This document shows positions 1 through 10,668 of a stretch of DNA of 64,000 bases, one piece after another. The stretch spans positions 380,261-444,260 of the forward strand of contig NW_020170409.1 of the NCBI RefSeq assembly GCF_000524195.1. Direction: 5' to 3'. Within the stretch, counting starts at the first letter, position 1, and every line of letters starts with the position of its first letter. This stretch comes from Echinococcus granulosus. Lineage: Eukaryota; Platyhelminthes; Cestoda; Cyclophyllidea; Taeniidae. Below the pieces are notes generated by a model, which searched no databases, was not told where the DNA came from, and saw only the letters and a list, made by a program, of their open reading frames with translations. A program made the translations under genes and the position numbers.

Positions 1-1696
1 TACGACCATTCGCTCTGTTGCATCGTGTCTATCGAAGGTGGCAGGCTGTGAGAAAAAGAAAGTCAAATATGCGAAATCAGCTACCAGCCAGTTGTGGGAG
101 CCGATTCTAACGAGATGGAATCTGGTTTGTCACATTGCTTCCATTATCGGTGCCCATTTGTTCACTTTTGAGGGATGTAAGTGCCTTTTGGAGTCGTGAA
201 AATTAGGGGTCCAAGAGCTTCCAGAGCAACGTACATCGTGGATAGCAGGTATCCATATCGCACCATTTTATCTGGAGTGATTCTAGACCGTGCAAAGATT
301 TACTCTTGGATTTTTTATCTTAATAAAGGAGCAGGTGGTAATGATGGAAATGTAAGATATCTAGCCTGCCACTGCGTACCTATCAACGATGTTATTTTAT
401 GGGATAAGATGTTAAAATCTTGGAAATTCCTTTGAAATTAGCTGCGAAAGTTGGCGACAATTGTAATGTAGGGGAAGTCCATGAGTCGGACAATGAGTAT
501 CCGTTTAACCGTGCTATGTCTTCCAACGGAGTTAATTTCTTCAATTTTTAGTGTTGCGGGAGCCGTTTTCTGAGCAAGACGATAGGCCTCTCGGACTAGC
601 CGTAAAGTTAGTTGATTGTGTTGACTAACCAGGGTAGGTTTAAGAGCCTCTAGATATGGTGCTGTAAATCTCGAGTTAATTGTGCCTCACCGATCTGCTA
701 GTCATCCCAAACTGGGAGAATTGAGGCTTAAACCTTTGAAATTCCTTCCTGTGTAAGCAGGTAATAGCGTAGGGCAAGAGGACCGACATAACAAGTGAAG
801 CACACAGTGAGTTACATTTGTCTACCAGTCGGGTCAGTGGGAAGGGGAACTAAATCTTTGAAGCCTCTTTTGTGCTTTCCACGTGAACGGCTGATTAATA
901 GGCGGAGAGATATCCAGGATGCGTTCTTCTGTTAAGTAAATTTGTCAACTTTTGGGAATAGATAAGCCATGGTGTGTGCCGGAGTGATGTTGGCAACATT
1001 TAGATCAAACGTGTAGCTCGAGTTTATAAGAATCATTGTGAGTCACTGAGCGACCGAAATAAATGGCACAATTCTTGGTGTTTCCCCTTTTGTTGACGTA
1101 TTATTTTAAAATCTCCGTTTTCACTTGGTCCGACACCACGTGGCATCTCTGTTTGCCCCTGACTGAAGTCGATCTTTTTCATGTAATGATTTCCTTGACG
1201 TTAAAATCGACAATTGTCCCAAGAAACCCATATTTTTTAGGTAAAACAGACACGTTTCTAAGTGAATTCACTACTTTCCCCAAAACATTCAAATGTCACC
1301 TTTTATTAAAATCGTGATTACGTAATTCAACGACTGAGTCTTGCTGGCATGTGTTTCCCGTGGCTCTACCGACCCGAGTTCCATAAGGAGCTGTTACTAT
1401 GATTTTGTTAGATGTTTTTCATAATTACCAATTCTCCCAGTCAAAGATTTCGCGTAGTTGAACGATAGGGATAAAAAAATTGGAATGATTTTAATTATGC
1501 ACCCAGTGCTATTTCCTTTTCTTTAGTCTTCTAAATCAAGTGAAAGAGCAATGCTTATTTTATCATTTCCCATCGCATGTGGTCTCCCAAAATGGACTTC
1601 AAGTAGCACTTGGAGGTTTGATGTGGCAGATCTAGCAGGAGTGTCTAAATTAGGAGGTTAACTAAATCAAATCCCATGTTCTTTTTCTTCATCCAG
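1..1696. other. non-coding, probably intron of the rabaptin gene
   Basis: No convincing exon seen. The first exon recognised downstream starts in phase 0 at 1697 and encodes coiled coil from the middle of the protein, so earlier exons must lie further 5', outside the window or as short exons I cannot detect. The open frames at 181-435 and 1063-1317 have no protein-like composition and no fitting splice sites. A polypyrimidine tract and CAG acceptor close the stretch at 1681-1696. Confidence 0.5.
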
Positions 1697-1876
1697 TCGG
1701 TGAGCAACCGGTTGAGCGCGACGGTGGCGGACCTGCATACGGTTAAGAAGGCGATGGAGGAGACAGAGACCCGGGCTAACGCTGAGAAGGCCCTCTTCGA
1801 GGAGCACACAGCCTCCTTTGAGCAGCGAATTAGCCAGTTGAGTCAGCGACTGGACGGTCTGCTCAAACAGTATCAG
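1697..1876 (+). CDS. RABEP1: rabaptin exon (coiled coil), phase 0 to 0
   Basis: Sixty codons starting SVSNRLSATVADLHTVKK and ending LDGLLKQYQ. Acceptor is a pyrimidine tract with ATCCAG and donor is CAG|GTTGGT. Heptad pattern with Leu/Val at a and d positions and charged residues between. The open frame runs 7 codons upstream of the acceptor into the intron, so the start of the exon is set by the splice site, not by an ATG. Confidence 0.8.
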
Positions 1877-4800
1877 GTTGGTGAAAGTCTCCTCCCATTG
1901 CCTTTTCCGTTGTTAGCACATCGAGTGTCGCCACTGGCATTGTGGCAGTATCTCTGATCCCTGGGACCTCATCCTGCTGGCTTAGAGGACAGAAGAAAAC
2001 ATTCCCCCAAAAAAAACAAAATTGCTAAACTGTCATGCGTATCCCTCTAGTTCTCTCTGCTTTTCGTCTTGAGATGTTAGGACTTTCTCTTAAAAGAAAA
2101 TTCGCCGCGATAGATTTAATATTGTCTCACAATTCTTAGTGTCTTTGTCATCTGTTCCGTTGTGTAACCCCATATCACGCCGATTCTCCCCATCGAAATT
2201 TTCACAGTCGATGCTGTCTTAAGGATGGAAGCCTTCTGATAAAACAATGTCTTTCAACTTGCGACTGTATGACCATCTCCACTTCAAAGTTTGATCTTAT
2301 CATATTCTCTGTAAAACTGCTATCTTTTTCACCTGGTGAACTGGTGGCACATGAATAGCTTCTCTGCCCTTTTCAAAGTTGGTTGGATCCGATACGCAAC
2401 CCAACGTTTTGTTGATGCAGCCCACAGAAGAAAGCCTCTGATTCAGCTAAGAATGCTCTCCAACAAGTTTTATGTTGTCACTCCATGTGTGTAGCATTGT
2501 AATTTGTTTCAACAAGTAAATTGGTGCCGCTTCCGGTAGCATCGGCAGTGGTTCATTCAATACCTGTTTAGAAAGCGGCAGGAAATCCTAAAATCCGCTA
2601 ATCCATTGGTAGGTAGTGTTAGTATACTGCCATCTTCTCTTACCTCCAGCTTCTAGGTTAATCATTGGCTGTTCTTCTTAAGCGCCATCAAATTTCTTCG
2701 TGTGTTAGGCATGCAAACCTTGTTCTCTGGTTTGTCGCATTATACCTTTTATCGCATCAATCAAGTCCTCACCTGAATGCTTAAGCTGTTTTGAATGGCA
2801 AAAGTGCGGCTAGTAAAAGCGCAGTATATTGACATGGTTGTCTGAGAAGCTGTATTCTGACCTGTGTTTCAAACTAGGGGCAGCTTCTTAAAAGATTTTA
2901 TTTATTGAATAGTAATGCATTCCTTCTCCAGCGCGTCACAAGTTTGCAACGAATCACGCAGTAGAAGGATGAGTTGTGGCAGTGTCTCCTCCCCTACTTG
3001 CCAGCCTATGTAAACTGCTGTTTTAGTAAGTATGGTGTGGGGCATGAGGTCTGAGGTGTTACGGCGCCTCAGTATGTAAGGCGGTAGGGAAGCTTGAATC
3101 GCCTCCACTAGGTTAATTCATCTGGCGTTTTATTAAATGAGGGTCAGAAAGGGGAGGAAGGGAGTCGGGAGCTCAATGAGGAGTACCACATCGATGGACT
3201 TCTGCATATGTCCCTATGGCTTCTACTACATAGATGTACACAATCTCATGGGCTTTGCCAACTCCCCCAAGCTCCAATAGGTTATTACCACGAGTCATTC
3301 CGTAAACCGCTCAAAATTCCTGGTGTCCCGATACACCCACCTCAAATTGTCCGTTTTTATGTAGTTGCTATTTGAGTGTCTGCTATGGCGACAAAATTTT
3401 GTCCTTACTTCTGTTAAAACAGTTTGAACTGTTTAATTAGTTGTGATATCACACGCTTGCACTGACATTACAGTAGTTGGATCTGATAGAACAGACCATC
3501 TATTTCCTCATAGTCGCTTGGTCACTCGATTCGCGAAGTGTGAGATTCGTTTCTTACTAATTCAGTGTAGAATCAGGTGAGTGGGAAGTGTTGCTTAACG
3601 ACTTTGGCTCATCGTTGACTTTCAAGCTATATTCACCGGCATTGAAATAGTTGACCCCAGCATGCTCATTCTAGAAGCAGGTTTCGTTTTCTCTCACACA
3701 GAGCACCATTTAACTGTCATTCTCCCCAACCAGTAGGTGTGATGAACTGGTTGCCGGTAGGGTCGTGAGTGGCTCGTTTTCAATGCATGCCTCTGATGTG
3801 GCTCTGAGGGCAGCACATACCCACCCGCAAATGCACTCGAGATTCATGTGGTTTTTTCCTAGTGTTTACCCATTTATATGTTCTCGCCCTTCAGTCAGAT
3901 AGATATTTTGTCAATCCTTCGCTCCTCCCTTTCCATAAGTTTGATTACCTTCCAGATGGAGTTTCATTCGATAGTTTTGTCAGACATCGAACTTTTTTTC
4001 CGGTGAATTGGTGGAGCTTTTCCAGGTTTTGTGTATTTGTTGAAAGTGGTTTTATTTACACAGAGAACTATTAACTGATTTCAGGGGAATGTTATGGTGA
4101 TTACTGAGGCCGTTTCAGGCAGGAAATGTGTTGATAGGAATACCTTATCGGCCCCTTTTGACCCCGGTTCACTGGTTCTCTGTTGAAGCACCTCCGTAGG
4201 CCATCCCTAAGGCAGGCTTCCAAATTTTCCAAAAACAGCATTGGATTTTATAATTGCCTTCACTTTTCTTTGGTGAAGGTGTGCAAATCAAAGCTTCGCT
4301 GTGTGTGCATCTATGCGTACGTGGGCACTCCGGAGCAAATGACCTTTGAGACGCCATCAAAACGTCTGCAAAGGGTTTTTTAAAGGTGTTCAAGATGTAA
4401 CCTTGGGGAATAAGTTTAAAGTATCCAGTTCGTTTAGTGCCTTCCACTATCTTTAGGTTACGATTTTTAGCGCTCTTTTGCATCCTGAGTTGCTCTTTAG
4501 CTCTCTACTTTTGTGTGGTCTTTTAAAACTGACCGCAATGTTACCGAGAACCGAAATATTTTTAGCGCAGGAATAGTCTGCTTTTTCGATTGACCAACTT
4601 TCTCAAGTTCAGACCCGTAATTCTTAACGATATTTCCGTTTTGACGCTGCCTTGTTTCTTGTGCCATCCGAAATCCCCTTGATGACGTTACAAACCTTGC
4701 TGGCATCAGACTTGGCGATCTGGCCTCTGAATTCACCTAGGTCACAAATTGGATTCGATGTTTTTTATGCCCTTTGTAAAAATGTATTGGGCGGGTGATT

Positions 4801-7800
4801 CAGGAGTCAAAAATGCTCACTCTCGATGTAGATGCAGACACGGCGGCACATTATTTTTAATTTTGGTCCCATCTTGACTTGAATTTTCAAAGCGAATGTC
4901 TCTGTTGGCTTTCAGACGCCAATTCTTAAGTGCCTCCTCCCACCCTGACGGACGAAAGCGGAGTCAGCTGTAGCATGTAAAATCGCAGCGTACTTTTAAA
5001 CGACTCATTTCGTCGGAGTTAAACGTTAAAACGACCTTAAAAGTGCCTGCTCCAACCGGCATCCCAACTAACATTGTCCAACGTTACAGCTGCACAAAAC
5101 GACTATCTAGCAAAGCCACTTAGACGAAGTTTGGAATGAGGGAGCTTGCGAGTAAGCAACAATTCCGAACCTCAGGCGTTCGTACGAGGATCGCTACTGA
5201 AATTATAGGCAGGAGGTGGTCCTGAAAGCTCTCTTTTTCGTCAAAACGCGCACAAACCGGCCAACCCACCCTTCGGTTATCATTTGACTACTTTTGCCAA
5301 GTCTTTCGCCATGAATTGGGGTGGTTAAACTGGGCATACTATTCAATGGTCAAAACTTCCGCTTCCAGAATCTCTCTTTTTATAATGACACTAACGTTTG
5401 CAATACCTAACTGACCTATTTAACTGCTGTTTGAACCTAAGAAATGTTATTATCGCTAAACCAAGAAAACTGCATTTATTTGGCTACTCCAAACTTTCCT
5501 AGTCTTTTTAAAGCAAAATTTGTCGCAACCATTTGTCATTAAGTGATGTGGAACACACGTCACGTACTTATGATACTGGCGGCGAACATGCTAACACAAT
5601 AACTCCGGTTAGAGGTCCTCACGTTTTCTCTTTTCAAAACATCCATTGCTGAATGAATTGGCCCACCTATTTCGCTCGAGCAACGAGTTCGCCTTGTGGC
5701 AAGGTTTGGTTTTCTCACCAGTGTAATTGCCTCCGTGCATTTGCATACCTCCAAATTGCTGTTTTAATTCCTGTGCTGAGCAGGAAGTTTTCTCGGTGAG
5801 TGTTAGTTGATAACTTGTTTGGAAAAGTGGAGCCCCTTATTCAGAGCCTGTCAGAACTCTGTTACCGATTTAGCGGCCAACTCTCCAAGGAAGTTATAAA
5901 ACATTCAAGTGTGCAAGTGAAAAGGATCATCCCACGGGCCTGGTGGTCAAATAGCAAGGAGCTGGGGAGGGCAAAATCGTTGAATATACGCTTAAAACCG
6001 AGACATCCCTCTGTTGCTGTTGTCGTATTGCCATATAAGTGCCGCCGATCCATCGGCAGAGTCCCTTGGAAAAATATTTTTTAACCTTGTGCTCACTCAG
6101 GGCGTTTGACAGGGCACAAATAACCTTGAAAGGAAGTTTTGCTGGTAGTTGAGGGTGCATCGACTTGGGAGACAGAAAATTTCGTTTCACTCCTCCCCGT
6201 GATGGTAATGTGGTTCTGTGCGAATCCAGGAGTACCGTCGGTCAACAGAGTCGGAGTTTTCGCGCCTGGAACAGGAGCGGGCGAGCGCTCAGATGGAACT
6301 TTCGGAGGTAGAGGAGCACTACCGCACCCTGCTGAGGAAGAGGCATGATGCCGCGGCTGAGATGGCTGCGCCTATCGATCTGCCCTCGGCGAAGGAGGAT
6401 TTGGAACTCTACGCTCTGCAGATGCGTGAAGAGTTGCTCTCCACTAGGTGAGTCAGGTTTTGGTCTGCTCTGATGTACTGATGGTGTATTCATCCTAGGT
6501 TCGTCAACCCATCTCGCCTCCATTCATCTTTTTAGGATCCATTTACCCCTCTATTCGTGACTTACCAATCCTCCATCTTCCTGCTCAACTCCAATTCCCT
6601 TTCCTTCTTGTACCTCTATCGTCCATTCGCTTGCCTTACCCTCCACCTATTCATCGAATTATGCAGTGACTTTTGCTCAAACAACCCCGATTTGTCGTGT
6701 GTTTTAGCGTGGCCTGCGAGCACCTGCGCAATCGTCTAGACACGGAGACAGCTACCAATCGGGAACGTTTGAACGAGGAACGATGGAAGCGCATCCAAGT
6801 GGAGGAACTGCTGCGCTCACGTATGCGAGACGCCAATGAACATATCGCTGGGTTGACACGTAATTTCGAGGCCTCCAAGCAGACCGCTGAAAAGGCAACG
6901 GAACGCGCCTCTGCCGAGGTCAAACGACTACAGGTGCGCTCTTCCGGTGCTACCTACCTACTGACCCAGTTTCAGTAGTAAAGTTTTGCCCCCCCCCTTT
7001 TNNNNNNNNNNNNNNNNNNNNNNNNNNNNNNNNNNNNNNNNNNNNNNNNNNNNNNNNNNNNNNNNNNNNNNNNNNNNNNNNNNNNNNNNNNNNNNNNNNN
7101 NGATAAGAACCCAATTGACACTGGTTCTACTTTATTGTTCTTATTCTAGTGAATGTTTCCCACTCAGTTAGTTCTTTTGCTGCAAACAAAGGAATGCCCT
7201 CCACCTTTCCACGCTGTTCCCTCTCTCCTCTTTCCTTCAGAACCGAGCATTTCCAAAGCGCCGAATAAAGTGTTAGGAATGACAAATTCGGAATCTCCAA
7301 TTGTTGAGTTTCTCTATGGTACTCTATTGTGCTAAAACACCATGTATTGCAGTGCGTGTCCAACTTCAATATCCTCCTAGTTTCGTTGGAAAACCCTTCT
7401 TTAGATCCTTTGTTAGGCGATTGTGTAAGGCAGTTCATCATGGAAATGAAAACGAAGACTGAACGATGCCTTGTTGTGGGTGTACTTAATAAGGACCTCT
7501 AAAAAGCACACACAAATGTATAAATCTAAAAATGCGAAAGTCTGCTGAATATTCCCAGGTAAAATATATTTCGGCTTCCCTATCCCTGACTATTTTTATG
7601 CTATTATATCATCAAGGCTATTTTAAATATTTAGATAGCTAGAAGAATTCAAAGCTGTTTTTTAGTTCGACCCTCTGTTCTGATTCTCAGTGAGTTGTTT
7701 TCTGTGTTGACCTTTTTTTGTCGTAATGGGTGACTCATCAAATTCGATGAAGGCACTTCGTGGAGCCGCATTTGGAGGTGATTATCACCTCTTTTAGTCT

Positions 7801-10668
7801 AACCGTCTTCAAGAAATGGCTCTACCAACGCAACACTTAAGACATCAGAGAGATGGGGCTTTAAGGAAAGTCTCCTTCTATTAATACAGACGCGGCTGGA
7901 TTTGAATTCATGACGGGAAATCATAGCAACTAACCAACGTCACCCAAAACAGCAGTAACATTATGCAACATATTATACCGTTAAGAGCAGTAGATAGGTG
8001 CCTTCAATTCGTTACGGTCCAGGATTTAATAAGCATCCCATTCATGCTGTCATCTCAACGGACTGGTTTACTGTGCTACCACAAATGTAGGAGTGGAAGG
8101 ACCGTAAACATACACAAGTTGACTAAACCGAAAAGTCGACCAAGTATTATTGAAATATCAACATCAGCACTGTTCAACAGCTTATGGTAGCGGCAGAGAT
8201 GCGTACACCTGAGCATTACCGTTGAGTTGCATACCACTCAGCACATCCTCACTGTGAGAGGGGAGGTGAGGAGGAATAGGAGGCTCACCAACCCCTCCTT
8301 GTCGTTTGTTTCGCGCTTCTGTGGCAGGTTTCTACGCGTATTCCCGGTACTTGCGTGTCGACCTGCAAGGAAAAAGAGGGATGGAAGGACAGGCCTGGAA
8401 TAATTTGCAATTTAACAAACCCACCGTGCAGCAACGAGCCGACTTTTTCAGTGTTTCCACTGTTCTCCTGGAGTTTTGGTTGCCGGCTCTGTGAGGGAGG
8501 GGGGCATCTGAAAGCATCATGTGGACACACTCGCCGGCTGTTATTCAAATAGCCCTGACGTATCCCTTCCAGTTGGTTTCTGGTTGCTATTATCCCCTTT
8601 TTAATCCACTCAATTCCACCGACTTTGTCGTATTTAGTGCTTCGCATTTTTTGCCGTTCTGATTATGTTGTCATTTTTAATGTAGATGAGGTGCTCAGGG
8701 AGAGTATCGTGAATTAACTTCCCATTTCCTAGGTGTATCTTGATTTCAGAGACCTTCATAGCTTCTCAGCCCCAAAATTTGTTCCATAATGTCTTCTTTG
8801 CGTGTTCATCGCTTCAATTGGCTTAAGTTCACTTACGAATTTCTGATGTTCTATTATTCCTCACTACGTCAATCTACTTGTCAGCATTCCATTCCGACTC
8901 AGGATATGTTTAAATATCAAGTATTTGTAATTATTCTGTGGTGTACTTCGATTCGCTTTAGATTTCCGTAGAAATGAGTGAGGGTATTTTTAAAGGCTCA
9001 TTATTTCATTGCAGATTCCCCTGCTTGTTTCTTTATCTTGAAGGAGATCCCCTTGGGTACCGTTTTCGCATATTCTTTGAGACCTGGACAAGCAATTGAT
9101 CACAGTTGTACTTAGCGAGGCTGTGTACTGCCATTGGGCACTTTTGTCAACGAAAAAAATTACAAAATCTACCTTCCTCAATTTGTACCAATGGATCCGC
9201 GGAATTTACTAGACTAAACATTACCATACTATTGCTTTGTAAGCAGCTCTGCCGTTGAGCCACTGGCTACTGATCTGTCTAATCTCTTACCTCCTCCGGT
9301 GTGCTGCCCTGCAGGCGGAGTTAGCGGAGAAGGATATGGTGCTGCAACGCACTCGCGATGAGGTGACACGATTGCAAAATCGCATGTCTAACCTACAGAA
9401 AGACTTGGAGAACTCCGAGAAGGTCTCCTTAGACTTTGTTCGCCTCTCCCAACACCTTCAGGTGCGTCCCATTCCCACATTAATGTTCATCCTGTTGTAT
9501 GATCTCTGATTTGCAGTGTCCGGGTCCTACAGCTAGGGCTTTATGAGGTGTCTCTCAGTCTGGCTAGAAACTGAGACACATTTCATACTGCTATGTGGCC
9601 CACCGCTGCCATCTCATCATTCCCCTCCTCGTTTGTAAGCGTCGTTCTCGGCGTTCCTCGTGCTCATCCTTCTGCGTCAACCATTACGATATTGTTTGTG
9701 CTTTAAAACTGCTTAAGATTCGTCAACGAAGATCATGCATTAGTTTTACAGGAAGAAGGTAGAGCATTTGATCCCCAGGTCATTGATGCATCTTGTCGAT
9801 TAAAATGCATATAAATGTGTCCTCTTTGTGAACTTCGCTGAGGTTTCGTTTACTTGGCACTCCTCTAAAACGAGTACATCATATGTACGAATAGGTTGTA
9901 GAATGGCTTGAATACTAGCCCGTGTCACCGTTGTGGAGGTTGACTCCTAGAAGATTGAGTAAAAGAAGAACTGAGACACATGGCCTTCGTTTTGTTTTAG
10001 TAGTCGTCCTCGGTGCTCTTCGTGATTACACGATTTATCTAAGTGACCCGGAATTGAGTGCGGAATAATGGTTAATAATGTATGCAACTCTTTTTCATTA
10101 CGAAGGAAAAATACCTTGGCTATCGTGGGCATATTCGCGTGAACTGAAGCCGATATGATGACAGATTTTCTTTCCATTACAGTGAGAATACTCCCCATTT
10201 CAACAGTAGTTTCACATGGGCCCACCTTTCACATTTCCTTTGCAAATTAAAGCTGGCAAAATGCCAATGCACTCCAAACTAAGCGTTATTGAAGTGGATA
10301 TCATTCCGTTATTTCTTCTTCCTCCAACATTGAAGATCCAGTTGGAACGTCAGCGGGAGCAAACCCAAGAAGTTCGTTGGCAGGATCCAGAGGACGTGAC
10401 ACAGTGCCCGGGCTGCAAGCGCCCCTTTGAGGCTGGCATGGTGAAACGGAATTGTCGTCACTGCGGCGCTATCTTCTGCCCGGCCTGTCTAACTAAGGTG
10501 ATCCCTCCATTCGGTGCCCGTTCGCGACCCGCACGCGTCTGCGACATGTGTCACACCCTCCTAGTTAAGGATGCCGCTCCGTACTTTTGCAGTGGCACCT
10601 TTCCCTGTGCAGATGAGGAATCGTCCCCTCCTTCTGCCACTCCCACCATTCTCCGCAAAAAACGCTGA
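1697..10668 (+). CDS. RABEP1: rabaptin-like Rab5 effector with C-terminal FYVE-like zinc finger (3' part of gene, 5 exons)
   Basis: Joined exons 1697..1876, 6230..6447, 6708..6933, 9315..9461 and 10336..10668 give an open frame of 367 codons plus stop, and all junction phases agree (0, 2/1, 0, 0). Seen: almost continuous heptad coiled coil (Leu, Glu, Arg and Lys rich), then the run LSQHLQ-IQLERQREQ, which resembles the region before the Rab5-binding end of vertebrate rabaptin, then an eight-cysteine FYVE-like finger. Known: rabaptins bind GTP-loaded Rab5 and Rab4, work with Rabex-5 and support early endosome fusion. Vertebrate rabaptins lack the finger, whereas many invertebrate relatives end in one. 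The N-terminal half is missing because the window starts inside the gene. Introns are 4353, 260, 2381 (holding an assembly gap) and 874 nt, so a further 3n-length exon could be hidden. Other coiled-coil FYVE proteins are possible but fit less well. Confidence 0.82.
6230..6447 (+). CDS. RABEP1: rabaptin exon (coiled coil), phase 0 to 2
   Basis: 218 nt beginning EYRRSTESEFSRLEQER and ending EELLST plus two bases (AG). The acceptor is CGAATCCAG|GAG and the donor is a consensus GTGAGT. It contains a non-helical break (AAPIDLPSAKEDLELYAL) between coiled-coil segments. The two left-over bases join a C from the next exon to make Ser. Confidence 0.8.
6708..6933 (+). CDS. RABEP1: rabaptin exon (coiled coil), phase 2 to 0
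   Basis: 226 nt. It starts with one base completing Ser, then VACEHLRNRLDTETATNRE, and ends AEVKRLQ|GTGCGC. The acceptor is GTGTTTTAG. Strong heptads rich in Glu, Arg and Ala. The intron before it is only 260 nt. Confidence 0.8.
7002..7101. other. assembly gap (100 N)
   Basis: Exactly 100 N, the usual placeholder for a gap of unknown size, next to a run of nine C and a T run. It lies in the intron between the third and fourth rabaptin exons seen here, so an exon of 3n length could be missing without breaking the frame. Confidence 0.98.
9315..9461 (+). CDS. RABEP1: rabaptin exon (coiled coil), phase 0 to 0
   Basis: 49 codons, AELAEKDMVLQRTRDEVTRL through DFVRLSQHLQ, after acceptor CCTGCAG and before donor CAG|GTGCGT. 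The end of this exon and the start of the next resemble the conserved rabaptin segment before the Rab5-binding region. Confidence 0.85.
9569..10024 (+). repeat. imperfect direct repeat pair inside the last rabaptin intron
   Basis: The 13-mer AACTGAGACACAT occurs at 9569-9581 and again at 9969-9981, exactly 400 nt apart. Each copy is followed by a related block (about 9629-9662 and 9988-10024) sharing TCGTTTTGT-like and CTCGG..CTTCGTG-like sequence, roughly three quarters identical by eye. This suggests a local duplication or two copies of a short dispersed element. Confidence 0.45.
10336..10668 (+). CDS. RABEP1: rabaptin last exon with FYVE-like zinc finger and stop
   Basis: 110 codons plus TGA at 10666-10668. 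It starts IQLERQREQTQEVRWQD. The finger runs from the Cys codon at 10405 with spacing C-x2-C-x12-C-x2-C-x4-C-x2-C-x17-C-x2-C, ending in the typical RVCDMC. The basic PI3P-contact motif of classical FYVE domains (R-K/R-H-H-C-R) reads VKRNCR here, so both histidines are lost and phosphoinositide binding may be weak. A Ser/Pro-rich tail ending LRKKR follows. The upstream part of the open frame (10216-10335) is intron. Confidence 0.88.
   Translation: MQLERQREQTQEVRWQDPEDVTQCPGCKRPFEAGMVKRNCRHCGAIFCPACLTKVIPPFGARSRPARVCDMCHTLLVKDAAPYFCSGTFPCADEESSPPSATPTILRKKR

Noticed and set aside
3417..3434. 8-bp palindrome AAACAGTT-TG-AACTGTTT
   Set aside because: Short enough to occur by chance in 64 kb, with no context suggesting function.
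8285..8647. 120-codon minus-strand ORF in a rabaptin intron
   Set aside because: No recognisable product, mixed composition, and overlapping open frames on both strands. Likely chance.
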